Of a DNA stretch of 64,000 nt, positions 1-7,868 are shown in pieces. Numbering within the stretch: position 1 is the stretch's first letter; every line of letters begins with the position of its first letter. The DNA lies in IMG/VR virus record IMGVR_UViG_3300023179_000054, positions 1 to 64,000 of that record. One strand, given 5' to 3'. The notes below the pieces were generated by a model. It ran no database searches. It was not told the DNA's origin and was given only the letters and a program-made list of their open reading frames with translations. This DNA comes from a virus. The position numbers and the translations under genes were made by a program.

Positions 1-439
1 TCTTTTGTGTATTAAAAGAATCCCAAAGGGCAACAAATCTTACTCGTTGATTGCCTAAGGTCGGTGCTTCAAACTTTGTGGAAGCAATAGAATCAATCTG
101 ACAAGGAGCATTAAACTCATCACCTATATTATGAATACCACCCCACAATATTTCTTTACCAGCCTTAAATGCTGTTGTTCTATAACTAACCCACCACTGA
201 TATGAATACTTTGGATATTCATCGGCGGTTTCTATGATGCCTGCTGGTGAATAATGATCGAGATGCCATGTTGATTGCCATTTATTGTCATGGTAATCTT
301 CTTGGTAAAAACGCCGGTTATCACCAGAATTCCAGTAAATAAAAGAATATGGTTTGCCATCAGCACCTTTGTCAAAGTCAAATATACTCAAATAACCTGG
401 TGCTGGATTAGGCCAATAATTTCGGAAGTCAAAGGTCAT
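1..439 (-). CDS. Hypothetical protein, C-terminus cut by window edge
   Basis: An open frame begins with ATG at 439 and runs off the left edge, giving at least 146 residues. The start overlaps the stop of the upstream zinc-ribbon gene as ATGA, which supports it by translational coupling. The product is rich in Trp, Tyr, Phe and Asp with short polar stretches, as in all-beta carbohydrate-binding or virion proteins. I do not recognise a family, and the missing C-terminus prevents a better call. Confidence 0.6.
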   Translation of the reverse strand, partial: MTFDFRNYWPNPAPGYLSIFDFDKGADGKPYSFIYWNSGDNRRFYQEDYHDNKWQSTWHLDHYSPAGIIETADEYPKYSYQWWVSYRTTAFKAGKEILWGGIHNIGDEFNAPCQIDSIASTKFEAPTLGNQRVRFVALWDSFNTQK

Positions 440-645
440 TTTTCTTCTCTTTTTTCAAATCTAATCCATTTGGATATAGGACAGCTCGCATTAGGTATAA
501 AAGTTTTCACGGGCATGAAACACCCACATATATCACAAGTTCTCATTTTTGTCAAATGTTCACAAGTACCACAAATACTTTTTCTTTCTTCTATTTTATT
601 ATATACTTCTTCCAGTGAATATCCTGCTATCTTGGGTAATTCCAT
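436..645 (-). CDS. Small zinc-ribbon-like protein (copy 2 of tandem pair)
   Basis: A 69-residue protein with a C-x2-C...C-x2-C-G-C-F-M...C-P-x2-K-W pattern (CGTC near residue 26, CDICGCFM near 38, CP near 56), as expected for a small zinc-binding fold. The start at 645 is fixed by an AAGGAG Shine-Dalgarno 8 bases upstream, although it lies 47 bases inside the preceding gene. The same cysteine spacing and the CGCFM/K-T/CP-x2-KW blocks recur in that upstream gene, so the two are tandem paralogues. The role is unknown; transcription or nucleic-acid binding are possibilities only. Confidence 0.7.
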   Translation of the reverse strand: MELPKIAGYSLEEVYNKIEERKSICGTCEHLTKMRTCDICGCFMPVKTFIPNASCPISKWIRFEKREEK

Positions 646-844
646 TTTTGTCTCCTTCGTGTTTACCCCATTTATCTAAAGGACACTTAGAATCCATAAA
701 TAATGTTTTGCCCTTCATAAAGCATCCACACATTTTACATCTTGCCAGTTCCGGTTCTAATTCCGGGCACTCTCGACAAATACTCATTCTCTCTTCGGCC
801 ACTTTACGGCGTTTGGCGCCGATAGTATTTAGTTCTAATCTCAA
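599..844 (-). CDS. Small zinc-ribbon-like protein (copy 1 of tandem pair)
   Basis: An 81-residue protein with the same cysteine framework as its downstream neighbour (ICREC, CKMCGCFM, CPLDKW). The start is a TTG overlapping the ClpP-like stop as TTGA, implying translational coupling; an internal ATG at the MSIC segment would be too short to keep the first helix. The last 15 residues overlap the next gene in another frame. Family resemblance is to small Cys-rich phage proteins; function unknown. Confidence 0.65.
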   Translation of the reverse strand: MRLELNTIGAKRRKVAEERMSICRECPELEPELARCKMCGCFMKGKTLFMDSKCPLDKWGKHEGDKNGITQDSRIFTGRSI

Positions 845-1416
845 TAAAATTCAACAATCTCATCGGCAAGACCATACTTGATTGCCTCTTTTGGAGTTAA
901 CCACACATCTTCTGGTGGTAATAGATACTTCTTGATTGTTGACTCGGTCTGTCCGGTACATTTCTTATAATGCTCTATAATACGGGCACTTGTGTTCTCA
1001 TACTCTTTAACTGAAGCCATAAGTTCATGCTCTTTACCAACTGTTCCCCACGAGAATTGGTGAGAGAGAATGGCCGTATTGCGAGTGATGAAACGTTTAC
1101 CCTTGGCACCTGCCATGAAGGTCAATAGACCACACGAAGCAATCTCACCAAGACCATATGTATAGACAGGGATTTTAGAACCCTTCATGGTGTCGATAAG
1201 AGCAAATGCGGAAGGAACATTACCACCCGGTGAGTTAATAATAAACTTCATAAACTTTGGACGGTCTTTGCCGTTCATAAGATTACGAGCAATAATAAAA
1301 CTCATAGCATCGGATGAAGAGGAGTTATCAAAGTCGGATGAAAAAATATAATAGTGGTGGTCTTCTAAACTTGGAATATTAGGTGAATTCTTTTCTTCTT
1401 TTTCTACTATAGCCAC
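841..1416 (-). CDS. clpP: ClpP-like serine protease
   Basis: A 191-residue ClpP-fold protease. Aligned with E. coli ClpP, the catalytic triad is intact: Ser94 in GEIASCG, His119 in ILSHQ and Asp170 in EDVWLTP. The INSPGG oxyanion-region motif (residues 60-65) and GAKGKRF are also present. The start is GTG at 1416 with GGAG 7 bases upstream. It is separated from the M15-like gene by a terminator hairpin. In tailed phages such proteins usually act as prohead proteases or as ClpP homologues; no capsid genes are visible here. A peptidase rather than an enoyl-CoA hydratase is supported by the triad. Confidence 0.88.
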   Translation of the reverse strand: MAIVEKEEKNSPNIPSLEDHHYYIFSSDFDNSSSSDAMSFIIARNLMNGKDRPKFMKFIINSPGGNVPSAFALIDTMKGSKIPVYTYGLGEIASCGLLTFMAGAKGKRFITRNTAILSHQFSWGTVGKEHELMASVKEYENTSARIIEHYKKCTGQTESTIKKYLLPPEDVWLTPKEAIKYGLADEIVEFY

Positions 1417-1435
1417 TTTATTTCTCCATATTTGT

Positions 1436-1463
1436 AAGAGAAAGGCGGGAATTTCTCCCCGCC
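1436..1463 (-). terminator. Intrinsic terminator
   Basis: On the minus strand GGCGGG and CCCGCC form a six-pair GC stem around an eight-base loop, followed by TTTCTCTT. It sits directly after the M15-like peptidase gene and before the ClpP-like gene. A TAATAAATA late-promoter-like string overlaps the stop codon just before the stem (1466-1474). Confidence 0.7.
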
Positions 1464-1471
1464 CCTATTTA

Positions 1472-1996
1472 TTATTGCTGAATATGAATGTGGTTGTAAT
1501 GACCAGGAACCCGCCATAGGACGGTGTATCCAGCCGCTCTGGCATCGGCGGCCAGCTGGTCAAAACTATGAGCATATCCAGAACGTGCTTCTACAACGCC
1601 GCGCCCCACATTTACGTCAATGGCTCGGCCAGCGTAGTGGGCCCAACCGTGATGGACACGATGAACTCCACCAAATGCGGGATGTTCCGAAACACGGAAT
1701 CCCTGTCGCTGTAATTGGTGCCCGTAAGCAACCAGAGAAGTAGAAGCAGAGGCGAAACCCCAGTTTTCTTCCTGTTGTTCTTGGTACTTACGTGCCTGTC
1801 TCTTATCCTTATAACGTGGTTGAGGTGAGACGCTCCAACCATCTCCACCGAAAATAGAGGAAAGAGGGTCGGATTCCTCAGACACGGATTGGTCTGAATA
1901 TTGACTATGTTTGCCGTAATGGACTCTGGCTTCTGCCATGCCGCATAACGCAAACATAACAGATGCCGCCGTTGCGGCTAGAATAATCTTCTTCAT
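1472..1996 (-). CDS. Secreted LAS/M15-type metallopeptidase (putative endolysin)
   Basis: A 174-residue precursor with a clear Sec signal peptide (KK, then a hydrophobic core, cleavage near AEA-R at about residue 23). A low-complexity linker leads to a C-terminal LAS-fold zinc peptidase domain. Predicted zinc ligands are His120 and Asp127 in the HxxGxAxD motif and His171 in the terminal HIH, with His169 as likely catalytic histidine. Such domains cleave peptide stems of peptidoglycan. Export would put the enzyme in the host periplasm without a holin, or as a cell-wall remodelling factor. AAAGG precedes the ATG. Confidence 0.75.
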   Translation of the reverse strand: MKKIILAATAASVMFALCGMAEARVHYGKHSQYSDQSVSEESDPLSSIFGGDGWSVSPQPRYKDKRQARKYQEQQEENWGFASASTSLVAYGHQLQRQGFRVSEHPAFGGVHRVHHGWAHYAGRAIDVNVGRGVVEARSGYAHSFDQLAADARAAGYTVLWRVPGHYNHIHIQQ

Positions 1997-2010
1997 ATAT
2001 TTACCTTTCT

Positions 2011-2022
2011 GTTATGCATAAC
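2011..2022. promoter_or_regulatory. Perfect 12-bp palindrome in peptidase leader
   Basis: GTTATGCATAAC is a perfect palindrome just upstream of the Shine-Dalgarno of the secreted peptidase gene. It could be an operator or a small RNA hairpin. The rest of the leader (2023-2166) contains only short inverted repeats such as GTGGT/ACCAC and no gene. Confidence 0.35.
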
Positions 2023-2166
2023 CGCACACAAGACTCCACACAGGGTTGAAAAGAATTAAATTGTGGGGAGTTGTTTGCCGACGAGGGCTGCGAGGTTATG
2101 AGTTAATGCCACCGTCCAGTACCTTCGTGGTCCAGTGGCTACCACATTCCGAGGAATATGGAATAC

Positions 2167-2174
2167 CTATTTAG
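2167..2174 (-). promoter_or_regulatory. CTAAATAG late-promoter-like motif
   Basis: CTAAATAG on the minus strand overlaps the stop of the halogenase-like gene and opens the 170-base gap before the secreted peptidase. It matches the CTAAATA element used as late promoter in marine T4-like phages, and the same string recurs in other gaps of this window. Confidence 0.35.
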
Positions 2175-3444
2175 TCACCGAGTATTCTCCATTTACAAAT
2201 TTTTCAGGATCAACATTTAAACCTTCAAGATATTGTCTTATGACAGCATTAGGATGTGGTACATAATGTGGATAATCACCTTTACCATTTTTATAATTAA
2301 CATATTGATTACAAAAATCTATCCAATCTGGTTTTTTTAATAAATATTTTATAGATTTATTTTTCGTTATCTTCCAAAAATCACTATACATCATATTACC
2401 AACATAGTTTAATACAATAAGATCAAATAATCTTGAAGAAAGACCGCTATGTAAAGTATTGAGCATTTCTTCAAAAGGTAAATTAACGTTCGTGAATTTA
2501 TTTATAAGTAGATCACTTTCATATTCATGTGTAATGTTATATAATTTTAATAATATATGTCTTGTGAAATAAAAATAATTATGTAATGGTATACCTTGGA
2601 TAGGTTCATAGAAATATAATTTATTACCCATACTTATTATACGGCCGTTGATTGGTTTTTTCACACTATAAGAAGGCCAATATAGTTCTTTAACATTATC
2701 TATTGGTATATCTTTATTTAATTCTTTAAAATGTTTTAAAGCCTCTTCTTTATCGGTTATATCTTTATTATACAGATATCCAAACGCTTTTCTGTTTCTA
2801 GTGTTTATACCAAATTGCCATCCATTTTTATGGAAAAGCACTTCTGTATATGGGTGATTATATTGTTGATGATGTTGGAATAATAATACTGAATTAACAG
2901 TCTCAAACTCTGGAAAATTATACTTACCTGAATTTAATTCTTCTTTTGTCGGAAACCCTCTACAATCAAATAGATAGTCAAATGAATATGTAGCATTTTC
3001 TCCATGCGCTGTAGCAACATTATCGGTTTGAGAGATATGTTTAATATTGTCATGTATTTCTAGTAATCTGTTATCATATATTTCATTAATCCTTTTAAAG
3101 ACAAAATCACTAAATTTTTCGCTACTCATATGCGCGCCTGTACCTACATAATTAATATCAAACATAGAATTTTCATTATTTTCCCATGAATGTCTGGCAC
3201 CTATTCTCAGTATTAGGTCGATTTGCTCATGTTCTTTGATACTATGTTTTAATTTTAAAGCAGTAGATAAACCTCTAAATATACCTGGGCTTAAACTTTC
3301 ACCTATCGACATTTTAGGAATATCAGGATTACTAATAATAGATACTCTTATATCTCTAGAATCCAAGAATTCATTTTCTACACCGAACATAACGGCCGCA
3401 CAAACTGCGGCCGCCGAACCCGTTCCAATAATTCCAATTTTCAT
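2167..3444 (-). CDS. Divergent tryptophan-halogenase-like flavoprotein
   Basis: A 425-residue FAD-binding protein of the tryptophan-halogenase superfamily. The N-terminal dinucleotide motif is G7-T-G9-S-A-A, an altered GxGxxG. It keeps the SIGESLSP segment (halogenase GEAT region), GWQFGI in the position of the WxWxIP motif, and an FYEPIQG segment equivalent to IEPLESNG. Where halogenases carry the catalytic lysine, the best alignment here places arginine or a non-lysine residue, so classic chlorination is doubtful. It follows a small secreted protein gene with a TGATG overlap. It could be a monooxygenase or a halogenase with altered chemistry. Confidence 0.7.
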   Translation of the reverse strand: MKIGIIGTGSAAAVCAAVMFGVENEFLDSRDIRVSIISNPDIPKMSIGESLSPGIFRGLSTALKLKHSIKEHEQIDLILRIGARHSWENNENSMFDINYVGTGAHMSSEKFSDFVFKRINEIYDNRLLEIHDNIKHISQTDNVATAHGENATYSFDYLFDCRGFPTKEELNSGKYNFPEFETVNSVLLFQHHQQYNHPYTEVLFHKNGWQFGINTRNRKAFGYLYNKDITDKEEALKHFKELNKDIPIDNVKELYWPSYSVKKPINGRIISMGNKLYFYEPIQGIPLHNYFYFTRHILLKLYNITHEYESDLLINKFTNVNLPFEEMLNTLHSGLSSRLFDLIVLNYVGNMMYSDFWKITKNKSIKYLLKKPDWIDFCNQYVNYKNGKGDYPHYVPHPNAVIRQYLEGLNVDPEKFVNGEYSVTK

Positions 3445-3809
3445 CAGATACCTTTTTCTTTATTTAATTGTGCCTCAAATACTTTATGTAGACCTTCAAC
3501 CGTATCCGAATTATAGACCACATCGGTCATCATGGCAAGTAAACAGATTGTATCCTCATTAGGAACGCTGGCAGTAAGAGCAATAGATGTGCCGGAAATC
3601 CAAATAGTTTCAACCACTTTCTCTTTATTCGTCATATTGAGAAGAGGGAAAAACTTAGCATCACCAAAGGTCTTGATAACAGTTTCTTTCTTATCACAGA
3701 CTAATTTTTCTTCCTGTTTAGCAGGTGCTTTTGTCGCAGCATGTCCTACCGAATGAAAGTAAGCATAGGTTAAAAAGAAGGATGTTATTAGTGCCGAAAT
3801 ATACTTCAT
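3444..3809 (-). CDS. Small secreted protein
   Basis: A 121-residue protein with a Sec signal peptide (MKYISALITSFF core, cleavage after the HAA region near residue 24). The mature part is mixed and contains a pair of cysteines (CDK and CLL) that could form a disulfide in the periplasm. The start at 3809 is chosen because GGAG lies upstream and the ATGA overlap couples it to the preceding YkgJ-like gene; an upstream ATG has no signal peptide. No known family. Confidence 0.7.
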   Translation of the reverse strand: MKYISALITSFFLTYAYFHSVGHAATKAPAKQEEKLVCDKKETVIKTFGDAKFFPLLNMTNKEKVVETIWISGTSIALTASVPNEDTICLLAMMTDVVYNSDTVEGLHKVFEAQLNKEKGI

Positions 3810-4234
3810 CCTGTTTCTCCAATATCTCTCACAAATTCTGGTGTGCCGATAAAAGTCCAACCACCATCTATTTGATACTTTAAGTTAATTATTCCACCAT
3901 TTATGTGTTCGAGAAAGAACCAAGAAAGAACTCTTGGATCCATTCTTTGGCCTAATTCTACCAGTTGTAGATAGGAATGGCCTTTTTCTTCTCTTTTGGT
4001 GATTAGAACTTTGATAACATCTGGTTTCATCCACGCAGGTATATCATCATTACTTAACCACTGACACTTGAAAACCTTACATGGGTCTTCCGGTCTGTTT
4101 TCATATATGGTACATCCTTTATGCCCCATAAAATGACAAGGGCGGCCTGGTGAGAAATGTTTACCATGAGCCTCACCAAATAGCCACCCTTCACAACATA
4201 CCGTGCAACCATCACAATTTCTATTCATTCTCAT
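3806..4234 (-). CDS. YkgJ-like cysteine cluster protein
   Basis: A 142-residue protein of the YkgJ family, proposed zinc- or Fe-S-binding proteins. It has CDGCTVCC at residues 8-15, then PCHF, GCTIYENRP and CKVFKCQW, giving eight cysteines in the family arrangement. The C-terminal half is not conserved. A second ATG two codons in is an alternative start. YkgJ-like genes occur in many T4-like marine phages; function unknown. Confidence 0.75.
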   Translation of the reverse strand: MRMNRNCDGCTVCCEGWLFGEAHGKHFSPGRPCHFMGHKGCTIYENRPEDPCKVFKCQWLSNDDIPAWMKPDVIKVLITKREEKGHSYLQLVELGQRMDPRVLSWFFLEHINGGIINLKYQIDGGWTFIGTPEFVRDIGETG

Positions 4235-4505
4235 ACTTTATATGGACTCGATTACTATAACTAACAAGAGGAAGGTCAGACCTGCCGCTTGCGTGTTTAT
4301 ATAAAACCTTTTTAATAGGTTCAGTTAGCAGGCCGGCAAAACCATCTGGTATACGAATACCCTCTATAACATTATATTCATAAAGTTTAAAGGTCTTGAT
4401 ATACTCTCGTTTAGCCATTTCTTCATCCTCAGCATCAATAATCATGATTGCCTGGAGATGACCTTCTTTATTATCTACATTAGTTGTAATTGTATAGTAG
4501 CACAT
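4221..4505 (-). CDS. Hypothetical protein
   Basis: A 94-residue soluble protein with no recognised family. AGAGG lies upstream of the ATG, and the stop overlaps the next gene by 14 bases. The beta-alpha pattern with an acidic helix (DAEDEEMAKREY) recalls small phage regulatory folds, but nothing specific can be said. Confidence 0.65.
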   Translation of the reverse strand: MCYYTITTNVDNKEGHLQAIMIIDAEDEEMAKREYIKTFKLYEYNVIEGIRIPDGFAGLLTEPIKKVLYKHASGRSDLPLVSYSNRVHIKYENE

Positions 4506-4514
4506 GTTTACCTC

Positions 4515-4856
4515 TTACCAGCCGATATCATCCTCTTCAACAACCGTTGCGCCTGGACTATTCTTAATAATTACATTTTTACGGACCGGTGCCTGACGAG
4601 GATAAGCATACACAGGAGCACCGTAAACTGGAGCACCATAAACGTAAGGATAAGAGTAAGTTTGAGCAGCAAGGGCGCCGCCGATAAGACCACCAACTAA
4701 TCCGGCACCGAGCATAGCACCGCCATAACCCCAACCGTATCCACCGTATCCCCATCCACCATAACCATATCCACCCCAAAACTGTGCCTTTGCTGGAGCA
4801 GCAGCGGCCATACTAATTCCGATAGCAGCAACAATTGCGATAACCTGCTTTTTCAT
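4515..4856 (-). CDS. Secreted glycine/tyrosine-rich protein
   Basis: A 113-residue precursor with a classical signal peptide (cleavage at AKA-Q, about residue 24). It is followed by GYGG/GWGYGG repeats, a hydrophobic GAGLVGGLIGG stretch, and repeated YGAPVY units, ending acidic (EEDD). The composition resembles bacterial glycine-rich outer-membrane or surface proteins and is unusual for a phage. It is first after a strong TTGACA promoter at 4891-4919, so it should be expressed early as a single gene. Confidence 0.75.
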   Translation of the reverse strand: MKKQVIAIVAAIGISMAAAAPAKAQFWGGYGYGGWGYGGYGWGYGGAMLGAGLVGGLIGGALAAQTYSYPYVYGAPVYGAPVYAYPRQAPVRKNVIIKNSPGATVVEEDDIGW

Positions 4857-4890
4857 GTTCGATTCCTTTTCTATTCCGAACTATACATAC

Positions 4891-4919
4891 ATCCTATCAC
4901 AAGGAAAAGATAATGTCAA
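4891..4919 (-). promoter_or_regulatory. Sigma70-type promoter
   Basis: TTGACA (4914-4919), 17-base spacer, TAGGAT (4891-4896) on the minus strand, about 35 bases upstream of the secreted Gly/Tyr-rich gene. The -35 box is perfect. Confidence 0.7.
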
Positions 4920-4922
4920 TAG

Positions 4923-5831
4923 TTATTCCAAGAATTCCTTAAATGTCAAAGGAACTCTGTTTTCCGTTATTGCGGTTTGGAATTCTTCGCCGCCATTAAG
5001 GACTTTAATTTTAGAAAAATGCCTCACAAGACCATTATATATTTTTTTAATTGGTTCATTATCAAGCATTTTTACCGTAAGACCTTTATGGGAAACTTTC
5101 AGTTTCATTCTCGTCTGTATTGGTCTAATGATTGCTGTTTTATCGGATGGAACTAAGGCCCACTGGAAAATGGTTCTCATCTGTCTCGGTTTTGTTTCTA
5201 CACGAAAACAATTCATCTGTAAATCTTTTGTCATTCTTGAAGCAAGAGCATCCAACATTTCTTCTGGTGTATTGGCCTTAGCAAGCGCCTTTTCTGCCAA
5301 CTCTTTTCTACACTCGCTGGATTTTCTCCACATATCCTGTGTGTCGGTTATACCAGTTTGAAATCCAGCCCATGGAAAATCTACACCATGATTTGTTCTG
5401 ACAATAGTTTCGCTGGTAGGTATTGAGCGGATTCTGGATTTATATTCACCTTTACCACCATCTTTTCTTGCTGCTTCAATAACTAATAACTTTTGTGGAG
5501 TTGCGAGAAAGATGTATCCTGTCATCTGCTGTTGAACGATATAATTGGCAGCATCTCTTTGTTTCATATGGAGTGCTTTATAGATTGTATCACCGTCTTT
5601 TTTATTTGTTTCAGCATTTAATGATGGAGTTAGGCTGGTAGATATGATAACGAGACCGTCATGGTTCATACCTTCTTGGTATTTAATTTCATGGTCATAC
5701 ATAACAAGTATTTCACCGACCTTATCATTTTCCTCATCTCGAAAAGATACATCGGAAACATAATCTTGGTCTCTATTTTTTGCTAAAATCCAGCCTTTGT
5801 CTTCGAAATACTTTGCTGCTATGATACACAT
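4923..5831 (-). CDS. Ntn-hydrolase-like protein with N-terminal Cys
   Basis: A 302-residue protein starting Met-Cys, followed by GWILAKNRDQDY. Removal of Met would expose Cys2 as an N-terminal nucleophile, as in C45 acyltransferases, bile-salt hydrolases and the TANGO2/NRDE family, whose NRD(E/Y) motif is matched here by NRDQ. A GLVIISTSLTP strand and an RTNH segment near residue 146 fit the NTN fold. It probably hydrolyses an amide bond; the substrate is unknown. The gene lies between two early promoter units. Confidence 0.6.
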   Translation of the reverse strand: MCIIAAKYFEDKGWILAKNRDQDYVSDVSFRDEENDKVGEILVMYDHEIKYQEGMNHDGLVIISTSLTPSLNAETNKKDGDTIYKALHMKQRDAANYIVQQQMTGYIFLATPQKLLVIEAARKDGGKGEYKSRIRSIPTSETIVRTNHGVDFPWAGFQTGITDTQDMWRKSSECRKELAEKALAKANTPEEMLDALASRMTKDLQMNCFRVETKPRQMRTIFQWALVPSDKTAIIRPIQTRMKLKVSHKGLTVKMLDNEPIKKIYNGLVRHFSKIKVLNGGEEFQTAITENRVPLTFKEFLE

Positions 5832-5832
5832 G

Positions 5833-6033
5833 TTATCTTAACCTATTGATTTTATCAACAATAGTTTCCGGTTCTATTAACTCTTTCAAACGTTTAACTT
5901 CGGAATGACAAATTGCCCTAGACGGGTCCTTCCAATCAAATTCGTAGGCCAGTCTAAGGCGTTCTTGCCATTCTTTTAGTTCTGCTTGGAGTTTTTGCTT
6001 CTCTTTTAGAACAGTAAAATCTACAACGGACAT
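5833..6033 (-). CDS. Small coiled-coil protein
   Basis: A 66-residue, mostly helical protein with heptad-like charged repeats (residues 8-30 and 45-60). GGGGGTG precedes the ATG, and a CTAAATA motif lies 19 bases upstream of the start. No family recognised. Confidence 0.6.
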   Translation of the reverse strand: MSVVDFTVLKEKQKLQAELKEWQERLRLAYEFDWKDPSRAICHSEVKRLKELIEPETIVDKINRLR

Positions 6034-6052
6034 ATAATCACCCCCGTTGTAG

Positions 6053-6059
6053 TATTTAG
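6053..6059 (-). promoter_or_regulatory. CTAAATA late-promoter-like motif
   Basis: CTAAATA on the minus strand, 19 bases before the ATG of the coiled-coil gene at 6033. This spacing would give a short leader that contains only the ribosome binding site. Confidence 0.4.
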
Positions 6060-6060
6060 T

Positions 6061-6291
6061 TTACTTGTCCTCTTTTGTAGGAGCAGCAAAATATCCAGGA
6101 TAATAGGAGTTTTCTGTGTGATGGTTAGCGGCAACGTGTGCGCCTCTAAGTCCACCTTTTAAACCACTTGACGGCATGGTTGAGGCACCGGCCGCATAAC
6201 CATAGTTTTCATAAGTTTCACTCTTATACTCGGTAGCAAGTGCTGGTGTGGTGAGTAGCGAAACTGTTAGTAAGGCAATAAACTTATTCAT
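6061..6291 (-). CDS. Small secreted protein
   Basis: A 76-residue precursor with a signal peptide (cleavage at ALA-T, about residue 19). The mature part is a short, Gly/Ser/Tyr/His-rich tail without recognisable domain. It stands behind its own sigma70-like promoter at 6361-6390. Together with other secreted proteins in the first 10 kb it suggests early modification of the host envelope or periplasm. Confidence 0.65.
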   Translation of the reverse strand: MNKFIALLTVSLLTTPALATEYKSETYENYGYAAGASTMPSSGLKGGLRGAHVAANHHTENSYYPGYFAAPTKEDK

Positions 6292-6360
6292 TTGCTTTCC
6301 TTTCAGTTGTTTGTCTCCTAAAATAGCGAGACATTCCTATGCTGCGATGCAACATATACT

Positions 6361-6390
6361 ATTATATAGGCACCGAAAGGGTCTTGGCAA
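6361..6390 (-). promoter_or_regulatory. Sigma70-type promoter
   Basis: TTGCCA (6385-6390), 18-base spacer, TATAAT (6361-6366). The -10 box is perfect and the -35 has one mismatch. It is placed about 70 bases upstream of the small secreted gene. Confidence 0.6.
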
Positions 6391-6398
6391 GTGATTTT

Positions 6399-7052
6399 TT
6401 AAGGAATTCTAATCCATTCTCTTTCTTGAGGAGAACTTTCGACTTTGGTACAGCTAGGAAAACTTACAGATAATCTTTTTGTAAGTGATTTCACCTCATG
6501 GCAGTAATGAGCCGGCGCATAACAAACATCACCAGGTTCCATTATTATATCAAATATAGGTTCTTCATCAAGGTGTTTTATTTTAAATTCTCTAGGATAA
6601 TCCTTAATATTCCACACTCTCATATTTGATATACCTTCAACCTGAATCATTAAATTATGTGAGTAATCTAGATGAATTCCAAAACCGGAGTTTTGTTCTT
6701 CTGTCAAATCGAAATATATATGTGCATCTGTAGGAAAACCAGTTATTACATCTAATTCTTCACATATAGTATTAATTTTCTCATTAACTCTTGATGCGTC
6801 TGTGATATGACAATGATATTTTTTTATTATTTCTTTGATGATAGAAGGTGGAAAACAATTTATATCTGATACCCAGGCTTGGTAAGGCCATTCGTATATT
6901 TCTTTAAAATTAGCTCTAAATCTATCTTGATTATTAAAAGGTCTTAGATTAAACAAATTTTCCAATTCTTTCCATGAGAAAATATCCTTGACGGCGTTTC
7001 TCGCATAAAAAGGTTTTAGTTCTTTAATTCTTTCTTTAATATTTTCCAACAT
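6399..7052 (-). CDS. JmjC/cupin-type 2-oxoglutarate oxygenase
   Basis: A 217-residue protein of the cupin_4/JmjC hydroxylase group, related to ribosomal oxygenases. The iron triad is H127-x-D129 in GIHLDYSH and a distal histidine in APAHYCHEV (H185, alternatively H182). The MRVWNI strand between them fits the double-stranded beta helix. It starts directly after the FkbM-like gene and ends the modification cluster 6.4-9.5 kb. Likely protein or small-molecule hydroxylase. Confidence 0.7.
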   Translation of the reverse strand: MLENIKERIKELKPFYARNAVKDIFSWKELENLFNLRPFNNQDRFRANFKEIYEWPYQAWVSDINCFPPSIIKEIIKKYHCHITDASRVNEKINTICEELDVITGFPTDAHIYFDLTEEQNSGFGIHLDYSHNLMIQVEGISNMRVWNIKDYPREFKIKHLDEEPIFDIIMEPGDVCYAPAHYCHEVKSLTKRLSVSFPSCTKVESSPQEREWIRIP

Positions 7053-7856
7053 TTAGATATATTCCCCTACTCCTGGCGGATGACCGACATGCCAGTAATG
7101 GTCGTAAATCAACCAATACCGTGGAGGATTGTAAAGGTATTCTGGTGTCTTATCATCGGAGAAATTATTACCAGTCAAATCTTTTCTTACAAAGAAGGCA
7201 TTAGCACCTGTAACGTTAGTTCCAACAAGATCATAACCTTTTCTATCAGCAAGTTCGGTTATGGCCTTTAGACTTGAACCCATGTAATCTGTACCATCCC
7301 ATCTATATTCGGTGTTATAAACAGGAACTCTAACTATATTGGCAGGCCACTTGGCATTATACTCGATACAGATAACTTTTGGTTTAATCTCTAAAGCATC
7401 AAGTAAGTGAATATCCATACCATCAATATCGATAGAAAGAAAATCTAGGTCTTGTGGTACTCCAAGAGAGTTAAAGTTTCTGTTGATATTATCTTTTGTA
7501 ATTTGACCAATAGCAACTCTTAATTTATCTTTATTGATAAAAGACTTAAAGTTATTCTCTATTGTGGAGGCCTTTGAAACATCGGACTCGAACCAATAAC
7601 CAACCCAGTTCTTGTGTAGAAGGTAATGCGTATTACACTCAATACCATTTTCCAAACCAATTTCAGCAAATGTACCGCTGTATATTCCAAGGCGATAAAA
7701 GATTTCTTCGATAATTCCATCTTCGTCACCTTGACTATAGACCTTATTACCATATGGTTCAAGGCGTTTAGAGTTTTCTTGAAACCAATAAGATTTTACA
7801 GCATCGATTTCTTGACGGGCCAAATAAGCATTATTTCTTTGTAGATAATCACTCAT
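7053..7856 (-). CDS. FkbM-like methyltransferase family protein
   Basis: A 267-residue protein with a GTFAEIGLENGIECNTHYLL segment, the glycine-rich loop typical of FkbM-related SAM methyltransferases, preceded by the SQGDEDGIIEEIF motif common to this subgroup. An acidic DIDGMD follows near residue 143. AAGGTGA precedes the ATG. It lies between two oxygenases and the sulfation genes, so a joint role in modifying a sugar or metabolite is plausible. The methylated group is usually a sugar hydroxyl in FkbM relatives. Confidence 0.6.
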   Translation of the reverse strand: MSDYLQRNNAYLARQEIDAVKSYWFQENSKRLEPYGNKVYSQGDEDGIIEEIFYRLGIYSGTFAEIGLENGIECNTHYLLHKNWVGYWFESDVSKASTIENNFKSFINKDKLRVAIGQITKDNINRNFNSLGVPQDLDFLSIDIDGMDIHLLDALEIKPKVICIEYNAKWPANIVRVPVYNTEYRWDGTDYMGSSLKAITELADRKGYDLVGTNVTGANAFFVRKDLTGNNFSDDKTPEYLYNPPRYWLIYDHYWHVGHPPGVGEYI

Positions 7857-7868
7857 AATATCACCTTT

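Noticed and set aside
275-679. Plus-strand open frame of 134 codons
   Set aside because: It is antisense to three coupled minus-strand genes, including the zinc-ribbon proteins, has no ribosome site, and its product has no sensible composition.
1612-1953. Alternative minus-strand frame of 113 codons inside the secreted peptidase
   Set aside because: It is a shadow of the peptidase gene, whose signal peptide and zinc motifs are intact.
4855-5361. Plus-strand frame of 168 codons
   Set aside because: It is antisense to the Ntn-hydrolase-like gene and the promoter at 4891; no start signal supports it.
7559-7590. tRNA-like T-arm string GGACTCGAACC
   Set aside because: It is inside the FkbM-like coding sequence and no cloverleaf can be drawn around it.
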